This document shows, in pieces, positions 45,041 through 52,434 of a DNA stretch of 64,000 bases (the stretch's first letter is position 1; the number at the start of each line of letters is the position of its first letter). The position numbers and the translations under genes were made by a program. Origin of the DNA: Paenibacillus arenosi (lineage in GTDB: Bacteria; Bacillota; Bacilli; Paenibacillales; Paenibacillaceae); contig NZ_JACYTN010000002.1 of the NCBI RefSeq assembly GCF_014841135.1, forward strand, positions 496,001 to 560,000, read 5' to 3'. A model generated the notes under the pieces. The model saw only the letters and a list, made by a program, of their open reading frames with translations. It had not been told where the DNA came from and ran no database searches.

Positions 45041-46815
45041 CACACACGCTCCAATTCACGAGATTCGGACAAGTCTTCCTGACGATACGTCGTAAGCAAT
45101 TCGAAATAAAGTTGTCCTCGTTGCATAAGTTCTTCATGACTTCCTTGCTCAACGACACGCCCTGCATCCATAACTACGATTACATCGGCTTCGGCTACCG
45201 TCTGCAAACGATGGGTAGAAAATAATACCGTCTTATTCGATGCACGAGCACGCAGCTTATCCATAACATGCCGCTCCGTTTCCACGTCAAGTGCAGAAGT
45301 AGGCTCGTCCAATATTAAAATGTCTGCATCTTTAACCAATGCCCTAGCAATACCGATACGCTGCCTTTGCCCTCCTGACAATTGAAAGCCTTTATGGTAA
45401 ATATGCGTGTGAATTCCGTCTGCAAGTGAAGCAATTTTATCATCCAAGCGAACGGCTCTCACCGCCTCCATAACTTCCTCTTCAGTTACTGTCTCCTTGC
45501 CCAGCGCTATATTTTCATAGATCGTACCTGGAAATAGAAACGGCTCTTGAAAAACAATGGCAACTTGTTCTTGAAGCTGACTTCGTGAAAGCAATTCATG
45601 CCGCTGATCTAGCAATGTAATAGTCCCTTCATTAGGTTCATGGAAACCAACAAGCGAGTAAAATAAAGTAGATTTCCCCGAACCACTTCTTCCGATGATG
45701 GCGACTGTCTGGCCTCTTTGAATGGTCAAACTCATCTTATCGATAATCGGTTTATTTTCGAGTACGATCGATAGATTGTCCAATTCAATAGCTGGTCTAC
45801 TTCCACCCTCTCGACGAATGACTCCATTTAATTCAGAAACAGTCTGCGCATGCTCGACTGGAACATTGAAAAACTCCTGCACACGTTCTAGCGCTACCTC
45901 TGCTTGTTTGACTTGTGTAATCGTTTGATTAATTGCACGTAAAGGATGAAGTACATTATTTAAATAAGCCGCAGCCGCAACGAGCATACCGACCTTCAGC
46001 ACGCCATCGTTAACCAAAAATCCTCCAATGCCATACATAGCGACCACAATTAAGCTAATGACAATTAAAGTCGTCTGTGTTGAGAACATTTGGAACAATG
46101 TTTCTTTCGTACTCGCATGCACTAATCCTTTGTACATGGCCGCATTTCGTTTACGCTCCCACTTTTCGAGTCCAAAAGCACGTATTTCTTTCGAACCTTC
46201 AACACATTCATACAAATGGGTCCCAATGTCTTCGTTATGGGTACGTATAAAATGAGCATACCTGGATAAGGATTTCTCAAATAGCTTAGGAATGACCAAT
46301 ACGATCGGAATCGTAATTAATGCCAGTAAACCAAGCTTCCAATCCAATGTAAAAATCATTACAACGGCAAAGCCAATCGTAAACCATTGGGTTACATATT
46401 CAACGATGACATGGTTCACATAATTGGCCATCGTAAATGAGTCAAAGCCAATTAATGCTGCATATTTACCTGCACCGTGCTTGTCTATTTCATGGATCGG
46501 AATGGAACGGGTATGGGCAACAAGCTTCTCACGAATATCAAGTGTATGTGATATCGTTAAGTTGCGGAAAATGGTGTAGCACACGATTGAAGCACCAGCA
46601 CTAACGACTGCACACAGAATGGTTAACGCCAAGTACTGAAATAACAAAGGAGCTTCAAAACGTACTAAAATATGATCAATAATAAAGCCAAACAAAAGTG
46701 GTTGCAGCATTGATGCAATCAATGATAGTAGCAAGGCTGCATATGCCAGCACCGTTTTACCAGTTCTAGGGGTCAGGTAACAGCGAATCTCTTGCAGTAA
46801 CTGGTATCGATTCAT
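45040..46815 (-). CDS. ABC exporter, fused membrane and ATPase domains
   Basis: Type IV (ABCB-like) exporter half-transporter, 591 residues. Six membrane helices in residues 15-310, then the nucleotide-binding domain: Walker A GRSGSGKST, Q-loop VFQEPFLFP, signature LSGGQRQRIGIARA, Walker B ILILDEPTSALD and His switch FSTHRL. Works as a homodimer by family rule. Its place inside the biosynthetic operon suggests it exports the product or its precursor. Confidence 0.93.
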   Translation of the reverse strand: MNRYQLLQEIRCYLTPRTGKTVLAYAALLLSLIASMLQPLLFGFIIDHILVRFEAPLLFQYLALTILCAVVSAGASIVCYTIFRNLTISHTLDIREKLVAHTRSIPIHEIDKHGAGKYAALIGFDSFTMANYVNHVIVEYVTQWFTIGFAVVMIFTLDWKLGLLALITIPIVLVIPKLFEKSLSRYAHFIRTHNEDIGTHLYECVEGSKEIRAFGLEKWERKRNAAMYKGLVHASTKETLFQMFSTQTTLIVISLIVVAMYGIGGFLVNDGVLKVGMLVAAAAYLNNVLHPLRAINQTITQVKQAEVALERVQEFFNVPVEHAQTVSELNGVIRREGGSRPAIELDNLSIVLENKPIIDKMSLTIQRGQTVAIIGRSGSGKSTLFYSLVGFHEPNEGTITLLDQRHELLSRSQLQEQVAIVFQEPFLFPGTIYENIALGKETVTEEEVMEAVRAVRLDDKIASLADGIHTHIYHKGFQLSGGQRQRIGIARALVKDADILILDEPTSALDVETERHVMDKLRARASNKTVLFSTHRLQTVAEADVIVVMDAGRVVEQGSHEELMQRGQLYFELLTTYRQEDLSESRELERV

Positions 46816-48221
46816 GTTATTCCTCCATCGGCAAAATGCCTAATAATCGGCTTGCACAACGGCATCCACTGTTCATAGCTACATGTAGATGGCTCTGCTA
46901 ACAATGAAAGAATATGATGATGTTCCCAGTCCACATGATGCAAAAAAGGCGTAGAGTAGTCATGGATCTCTGAAAGCGGCTGTTGAAGCAAGCTGGCGTT
47001 CGGCGGATCAAACGTGACCATAGGCAAGCTCGCTTGCGTTGTAAGATGTTCAACGATGCGTGGCATAACGGTCTTATAATCAAATCTTTTTGCCTGTTCT
47101 CTAGCCTCATACCGCATATTAGCCAGCAATCGTTCTTCTGAAAGAAGTTTACAGATAATAGAAGCGCCTGTATGAACATCAATTTGTGGCGTAGCGGCTT
47201 CCCAATCCACAGGAATAAACATACCATCTACATGCTCCGTTACAACATCTTTAAAACCATCCCATCTTGTACAAATGACAGGAATGCCTGCTGCCTTCGC
47301 CTCAAGCAAATTGTAGCCGAACGTTTCCCCAGGATCGGTCGATAAGTTAATCAAAATATCCGTATCAGCTAACAATTTCTCCTTTTGCGATCCGTATACG
47401 GCTCCAGTCCACGTAACATAGGAGGAGCTTTCAAATTGACTCTCTATATCGCGGATACGATGTTGATATTGCTCCAGCTGCACCTGACTGGCTCCCGTGT
47501 ATTCACCTGCAATCGTCAAATGCACATCATATCCATTCATTTTTACGAGATGCACAAGCTCGATAACGTGATGAATATTTTTGACATCCTCGACCCTACC
47601 GATACAAAGAATTCGCTTGGCTCCTCCTTTATCTATTACGGCCAATTCGGGCTCATCACAATCAGAAACCGATATACATAGAGGCTCTTGCACAACCATC
47701 TTATACACTGAAGATATATTCAACAGCGCACGATAAGCACTGTTCGTCGTACACAACAATGTATCCTCAGGCCGGATCAAGGGAGCTATGGCAACCCACT
47801 GCTTGAGCCAATACTCAGAGCCTACCGAATGAGCAATAATAAAGAATCGAAGCGGAATATGTCCTTGATTACGAGCGTGCATTAAATAAGGAATAAGGGC
47901 AGGCACATTGACGTACATCGTGTTCACGCCTGTTTGTTGAACCCACAATCGCAAACGTTCTACTAACGTAACTGTTGACTGTGGATATTGCTCATGCCAA
48001 TGAGGAATCGAGCCCCCAAATAATTTCATCATCTGAAATGGCTTGATGACCACAAGTTCAGCATGTTCCTTCATAAAAGCAACCCATTGGTCATCTACAG
48101 CCCGTTCATTAACTCGCTTCGGTTGTCCATCAATGTAACCGATTCGAATGAGATCTGTTGATAAAGGAGACTGTGCAGAAGTCATCGATACAGTGTGCAA
48201 ATCACTTTGAGTACTAGACAT
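46812..48221 (-). CDS. Glycosyltransferase, GT4 family
   Basis: GT-B retaining glycosyltransferase, about 469 residues. The C-terminal nucleotide-sugar domain shows RILCIGRVEDVKNIHHVIEL, TWTGAVYG, and GETFGYNLLEAKAAGIPVICT with the conserved Glu. The N-terminal domain is divergent. A ~90-residue tail after the GT fold has no match. Start at MSSTQSDLHTV, 7 bases after CAGGAG and inside the end of the asbE-like gene. Likely adds a sugar to the product; donor and acceptor unknown. Confidence 0.85.
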   Translation of the reverse strand: MSSTQSDLHTVSMTSAQSPLSTDLIRIGYIDGQPKRVNERAVDDQWVAFMKEHAELVVIKPFQMMKLFGGSIPHWHEQYPQSTVTLVERLRLWVQQTGVNTMYVNVPALIPYLMHARNQGHIPLRFFIIAHSVGSEYWLKQWVAIAPLIRPEDTLLCTTNSAYRALLNISSVYKMVVQEPLCISVSDCDEPELAVIDKGGAKRILCIGRVEDVKNIHHVIELVHLVKMNGYDVHLTIAGEYTGASQVQLEQYQHRIRDIESQFESSSYVTWTGAVYGSQKEKLLADTDILINLSTDPGETFGYNLLEAKAAGIPVICTRWDGFKDVVTEHVDGMFIPVDWEAATPQIDVHTGASIICKLLSEERLLANMRYEAREQAKRFDYKTVMPRIVEHLTTQASLPMVTFDPPNASLLQQPLSEIHDYSTPFLHHVDWEHHHILSLLAEPSTCSYEQWMPLCKPIIRHFADGGIT

Positions 48222-49185
48222 GAAATTGCTCCTGCCTGCATGTTGCTTTCCATTGCTCATAGAGCTCATGCAGTTCATTCTTGATGCTCATTTCCAATTC
48301 ATCTAATACATCCAACTTCTGAGTAAGAAGCTCCATCATTTGTGCACTCCCTGTTACGGATACTTTTATCGCCGAATATTGTAAAGAAGTCCAACCCTTC
48401 ACTAACTTTTTTACTTTAGCCAGCATTTCTTCATAGGCCGCTTCATCTAGTTGCAGTGCAGTGTTAAAGTAAGAAAATGCGTAATCATAGCTATGCTTCC
48501 GTAGAACGATTAATCCTAATTGCTTAACAGCAGGCATAAGTAATGGGATTGATTTCCCATCACGCTCTTCTACGATTTCATGGAACAACTGCTTCACACT
48601 TTTCGGCAGCTCATTGTAATCTTTTTTGAATTGGGTATCGAAGTAATGGATAATATTCATGTGAGTCGGTTCTTGCACCTGTCCATGATCAATAAAGAAA
48701 CCGCCACCATATTGATTTTTCAAAAAGGCCTCGGCTACGTGATATTCTTCAACTTCCCCCTCCCACTCAAAGTCAGGATCATTAATGTACAATGCACCTG
48801 ATGGGAGTCGTTGTAAGATTACATAATGAGGCAGCTGCTGTTTATGATAGAAGAGCGTCATGTAAGGCATGTAATACATGTCCAACTGAACTATGATTGA
48901 GCGTGATTCAGGACTACGACGCAAATATTGATGCAGCTTCCGATAATTTTGTTGTCGATTCAGGTGGTGCTCATACCATTGAGAGACATCAACGTTAAAC
49001 AGTTGTGTAAACCAATTCACTTCATGATCGTGATGTATCTTATCCGAATAATACGTAATGATTCCTTGTTCCGTAATCTCAAACGGAGCATCCCATGCAC
49101 CAAAAAACAAGGGTCTCGTATCTACTTTATTCATTTTTTCTATTAGGTGAGAAAAGCAGCTAAGTAAACAATGGACCTGTTCCAT
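48214..49185 (-). CDS. AsbE-like transferase, papain-like fold
   Basis: 323 residues. In petrobactin synthesis AsbE moves 3,4-dihydroxybenzoate from AsbD to an amine such as spermidine. Here Cys6 (VHCLLSCFSH), His120 (QLPHYVILQ) and Asp136 (YINDPDFEWEG) are spaced as a Cys-His-Asp triad, as in BtrH-type enzymes. The neighbours asbC and asbD are present and the length is right (AsbE about 327). I rely on context and fold more than on remembered sequence. No Shine-Dalgarno sequence precedes the ATG, so it is probably translated by coupling with the carrier gene 8 bases upstream. Confidence 0.6.
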   Translation of the reverse strand: MEQVHCLLSCFSHLIEKMNKVDTRPLFFGAWDAPFEITEQGIITYYSDKIHHDHEVNWFTQLFNVDVSQWYEHHLNRQQNYRKLHQYLRRSPESRSIIVQLDMYYMPYMTLFYHKQQLPHYVILQRLPSGALYINDPDFEWEGEVEEYHVAEAFLKNQYGGGFFIDHGQVQEPTHMNIIHYFDTQFKKDYNELPKSVKQLFHEIVEERDGKSIPLLMPAVKQLGLIVLRKHSYDYAFSYFNTALQLDEAAYEEMLAKVKKLVKGWTSLQYSAIKVSVTGSAQMMELLTQKLDVLDELEMSIKNELHELYEQWKATCRQEQFHV

Positions 49186-49193
49186 ATTGTGAA

Positions 49194-49454
49194 TTAATTG
49201 CTAACTGAAATTTTTTCAGAAATCAATGCCGCAATGTCTTGGACAGAATTAAAACGCTCTACCGTCATTTCATCATCTTCTAGGAAAATATCGAATTTTT
49301 GCTCAATCTCTACTACTAAGTTAATAAGTGTTACTGAATCTATCCCTAGCGCACTAATCTCCGTCGCTTCTGTCATTGTCTCTACAGCCTGTGGCTTCGT
49401 AGACATTGCTTTTACTCTCTCCATTAAGAATTGTACGATTTCTTGTTTTTGCAT
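49194..49454 (-). CDS. Acyl carrier protein (second in operon)
   Basis: 86 residues with attachment motif SALGIDSVTLINLVVEIEQ (Ser40) and acidic helix III. Similar in type to the AsbD homologue upstream but distinct (about one third of residues shared by eye), so it is either a diverged duplicate or carries a different acyl group. Strong ribosome site GAGGAGG. Confidence 0.9.
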   Translation of the reverse strand: MQKQEIVQFLMERVKAMSTKPQAVETMTEATEISALGIDSVTLINLVVEIEQKFDIFLEDDEMTVERFNSVQDIAALISEKISVSN

Positions 49455-49520
49455 ATTAACTCCTCCTCATGTTTTGAGCTTTGTATATAGAATGAAATGA
49501 TGAAGCCCTAGTTAAAGAAA

Positions 49521-49793
49521 TCATGAATGGCTAGCGTGAACCGTTCGTGGTTCCAGCGTCTTTATAAACCCAATAAGTGATTCCACGGTTACGAATATGG
49601 AAGGATCAAGCTCATCTTCAGGAACAATTAAGGATAAATCTTCTTCAATATGGACGATTAGTTGCAGTAACATGACGGAATCAATACCAAGATCATCATA
49701 TAGATGCATCGATGGCTTCAACTCTGGAACATCTTGCAGCTTAAGCTTGTCTACCATCAACTGTTGGAGTTGTTCTAATATTGATTTGTGCAA
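49521..49793 (-). CDS. asbD: Aryl carrier protein, AsbD homologue
   Basis: Carries 3,4-dihydroxybenzoate as a thioester. 90 residues (AsbD 91), with the attachment site LYDDLGIDSVMLLQLIVHIE (Ser39), close to the IDSVMMLQLIVYIE of AsbD as I recall it, followed by VPEDELDP. TTG start about 8 bases after GGGGG, just after the asbC stop. Directly downstream of asbC, as in the asb operon. Confidence 0.88.
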   Translation of the reverse strand: MHKSILEQLQQLMVDKLKLQDVPELKPSMHLYDDLGIDSVMLLQLIVHIEEDLSLIVPEDELDPSIFVTVESLIGFIKTLEPRTVHASHS

Positions 49794-49794
49794 A

Positions 49795-51036
49795 CTAGCT
49801 TCCCCCTTTTTCTAATAACCTTCGTGATATTTTACCCGATGGCATCTTGCGGATTTCAGCAACAATTTCGATTTCGGCAGGAACTTTGTAAGGCGGCAAA
49901 TGTTGAATGCACCAATCTCGAATTGCCTTTACTTCTATTGGCTCCTTCAACACAACTTGCGCCTGCACAGATTCACCTATAATCGGATGGATACCTCGGT
50001 AAACAACCGTTTCATCTACTTCTGGAAGCATATTTATAGTCGTTTCTACCTCTTGAGGATAAACTTTGAGACCTGACACATTGATCACATCATCAAGCCT
50101 ACCCACTACATGCAGCTGACTATCTTGACTCCAGAACCCTATATCTTTAGTACCATGCGTCCATTCACTAGCAGCAATCACAATTTCAGTCGGATTGTCC
50201 GCACTGTCTCCTGCTTGTACCTGTAAATGACGCAATGGTGTTCCTACATCGCTGCTGGAGCTTATTTGACGCGATAGACTTATACAGCCTGTCTCGGAAC
50301 AACCATACTGCTGCATTACATCATTTGCACGAGCTTGCAGTTGATTCAGCAACTCCGTAGACATAGGCGCACCAGAGCTCATCACACGATCCATTTGCGT
50401 AGCTTCCGAACTGAAGCCCAACAGTACATGGTATAGGGAAGGAATTCCGTACACGATATGCTTTGGATTCTCTCGAATGATATTCCATGTTAGCTTCGGA
50501 TTGCGATTCGTAATCATAATAGGTGTGGCTCCTCTTGCCAATGAGGCAAGTACACCGCATATCAGACCATAAGAATGAGACAGGGGCACAAGTACAATCG
50601 GAACCTCATCTTCTTTTGCCCCCAGCCCTTCGTTATACGCTGCTATTTCTTCATCAATATGTGTCCATTTGCGCTTAATTAGCTTTGCATCTCCAGTTGT
50701 TCCTGAACTGAACTGATAGAGACATGCATCTTCCTGAAGTGGTGCGGAAAGATTTACAGGGAAATAGCTGTCATAATCGCCCCATAGTAAACCATGGCAT
50801 CCCGCTTGATGAGCAAGCTGAATGGCTGTCTGCTGTGGCGTTTCCCCGTGTATGAGCAGCATCGAGCAATGTTGGCTACGAAGATATCGGATACAGGCAA
50901 GTAAGTGAGTTGGATCAGAAATGCAGAGTGCTAACACTTTCCCCTTAACGTGCATCATTTCTTGTTGTTGACCGACGTTGATCAGCAATTGTTCGAAGTC
51001 TTTTCTCGTTACTTCCACACGATTGACTCGGATCAT
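49795..51036 (-). CDS. asbC: 3,4-dihydroxybenzoate-AMP ligase, AsbC homologue
   Basis: Adenylates 3,4-dihydroxybenzoate and loads AsbD. 413 residues, the short AsbC size (about 412). Blocks that recall AsbC: LYQFSSGTTGDAKLI, VPLSHSYGLICGVLASL, RVMSSGAPM, VMQQYGCSETGCISLS, GRLDDVINVSGLKVYP, CIQHLPPYKVPAEIE, and the C-terminal Lys in PSGKISRRLLE. First gene of the 13-gene operon. GGAGGAG lies 7 bases before the ATG. Confidence 0.9.
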   Translation of the reverse strand: MIRVNRVEVTRKDFEQLLINVGQQQEMMHVKGKVLALCISDPTHLLACIRYLRSQHCSMLLIHGETPQQTAIQLAHQAGCHGLLWGDYDSYFPVNLSAPLQEDACLYQFSSGTTGDAKLIKRKWTHIDEEIAAYNEGLGAKEDEVPIVLVPLSHSYGLICGVLASLARGATPIMITNRNPKLTWNIIRENPKHIVYGIPSLYHVLLGFSSEATQMDRVMSSGAPMSTELLNQLQARANDVMQQYGCSETGCISLSRQISSSSDVGTPLRHLQVQAGDSADNPTEIVIAASEWTHGTKDIGFWSQDSQLHVVGRLDDVINVSGLKVYPQEVETTINMLPEVDETVVYRGIHPIIGESVQAQVVLKEPIEVKAIRDWCIQHLPPYKVPAEIEIVAEIRKMPSGKISRRLLEKGGS

Positions 51037-51451
51037 GTAAGCTCCTCCATATGGTCGTATTAAAAAAATTAGGCTCGGCTCATGATAATGTCAGCAAGAA
51101 AAAAAAGGATATAGCTTACTTAGGAGAGAAAAGTAAGCGCTTTAAAATGTTGTATCTATTGAAGTTTATACTTTCAAGAAGGGTGCGAGCATCACGGTCT
51201 AGCGTGAAACTTAATTTAGAAAATGCAGAAGTTAAAATGAGTTTGAGAGAAAAATTGTAGAGTAACCATATTATTAGATCTATTGTTAAATGTTATTATA
51301 TGACAATTTATTCACATTGCGTAAGGGATATATTTCCACAAAAATAGGATAAAATCTTCATATAATCATACACCTTCTGGTTTAAATTGTAAACAGCGCA
51401 ACCCTTTCTCTAGAAGAGCTGCGCCGAGTTCCTATATAACGAGATATGTGA
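51037..51451 (-). promoter_or_regulatory. Leader and promoter region of the biosynthetic operon
   Basis: 415 bases without a convincing gene. On the minus strand TTGAAA (51172-51177), 17 bases, TACAAC (51149-51154) is a candidate promoter. Between it and asbC lies GCTTACTT...AAGTAAGC (8-bp stem, 51114-51138), then 7 bases and eight T (51106-51099), which looks like a leader terminator. A Fur half-site (TGATAAT, 51083-51089) is present but no full Fur box. The other end holds the pflA terminator. Confidence 0.45.
51394..51426 (-). terminator. Probable terminator of pflA
   Basis: GCGCA and TGCGC close an imperfect stem-loop (GCGCAGCTCTT with GAAAGGGTTGCGC), followed on the minus strand by TGTTTACAATTT. 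Modest T run. Confidence 0.5.
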
Positions 51452-52237
51452 CTACGAAACAGAAGGATACCTTTTATCTGAGTCTATTTCCACATTCGTT
51501 TCTGTAGCTTTACCTATATCTTGCCTCCCCTTCTCAATGAGCTGAATAGCTCGCTCCACTTCTTGTTCCGTTGGAGAAGCCACACCTGCTAGCGGATATT
51601 GCAACCCTAGTTGTTCCCATTTGAACGTCCCCATCTGATGATAAGGAAGCAACTCAAACTTTTCTACACCATTCAACGTTCCAATAAATCGTCCCAAATT
51701 CAACAAATCCTGCTCATCATCACATTTCGTCGGAACAAAGACATGACGGATCCACATTTTTTTGCTATTTTCCGACAACCAACGAGCCGTTTCTAATGTT
51801 CTTGCATTCGATACAGCCGTTAAGTCTAGATGCTTCTTATTATCGATATGCTTTATATCAAGCAGAACTAGATCAGTCACCTCATAAAGATCCTTGAGTT
51901 TATTCACATCATTGACCCCGTTTGTATCCAGCGTGGTATGAAGATTCCACCGTTTCTTTACTTCACGGAACAATTCGGCCACAAATGGGGCTTGCAGCGT
52001 CGGCTCTCCTCCGGTTACGGTCAATCCACCATTAGAGGATCTGTAATAGCTTAAGTAAGGCTCGATTTCATTCAACACTTCATCTATAGTCATAACTTTT
52101 CCGCCAGATAGGTCCCATGTATCACGATTATGGCAATATTGACACTGAAGTGCACAGCCTTGTAAAAATAAGACAAAGCGAATTCCAGGCCCATCTACAG
52201 TCCCAAACGTTTCAATGGAGTGTACTCGTGCGTTCAT
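51452..52237 (-). CDS. pflA: Pyruvate formate-lyase activating enzyme
   Basis: Radical SAM enzyme that installs the glycyl radical on PflB. The cluster motif CALQCQYC (CxxxCxxC) follows ETFGTVDGPGIRFVLFLQG; YYRSSNGGLTVTGGEP and DTNGVND are also typical. About 261 residues. Start at MNARVHSIETFG; the longer frame adds 14 residues with no site. Downstream of pflB with a strong hairpin between, so pflA is probably expressed by read-through at a lower level. Confidence 0.97.
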   Translation of the reverse strand: MNARVHSIETFGTVDGPGIRFVLFLQGCALQCQYCHNRDTWDLSGGKVMTIDEVLNEIEPYLSYYRSSNGGLTVTGGEPTLQAPFVAELFREVKKRWNLHTTLDTNGVNDVNKLKDLYEVTDLVLLDIKHIDNKKHLDLTAVSNARTLETARWLSENSKKMWIRHVFVPTKCDDEQDLLNLGRFIGTLNGVEKFELLPYHQMGTFKWEQLGLQYPLAGVASPTEQEVERAIQLIEKGRQDIGKATETNVEIDSDKRYPSVS

Positions 52238-52298
52238 CTGCGATCCATCCCTTTCCCCTCTTGAGCACGCAACTCGCATTCAAGACATTTTCATTGAC

Positions 52299-52364
52299 AA
52301 AAAAAGGGCGCAGCCGTCAGGTTCACGACCGAGACGGTTCGTTTGTTCCGACTTATTGCGCCCT
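52299..52364 (-). terminator. Structured terminator between pflB and pflA
   Basis: GGGCGCA (52306-52312) pairs with TGCGCCC (52357-52363) and encloses a CCGTC/GACGG stem. Minus-strand exit is TTTTTTTGTC. Probably gives partial termination after pflB. Confidence 0.75.
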
Positions 52365-52434
52365 GCCCTGTTACTTTCGAACTTACTTCCTTATCCAGTC
52401 AACTTATATTCAAGCTGAAACTGTTATCTCTCAG

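Noticed and set aside
37444-51036. Complete petrobactin (asb) operon
   Set aside because: asbA and asbB NIS synthetases are missing and many non-asb genes are present.
37444-51036. Non-ribosomal peptide synthetase cluster
   Set aside because: No condensation, thioesterase or multidomain modules; all carriers and ligases are free-standing.
51083-51089. Fur box before asbC
   Set aside because: Only one half-site (TGATAAT) is present; the second half does not match the 7-1-7 consensus.
51051-51260. 69-codon plus-strand frame in the leader of the biosynthetic operon
   Set aside because: Antisense to a plausible leader, Lys-rich by virtue of A runs, no ribosome site, no known match.
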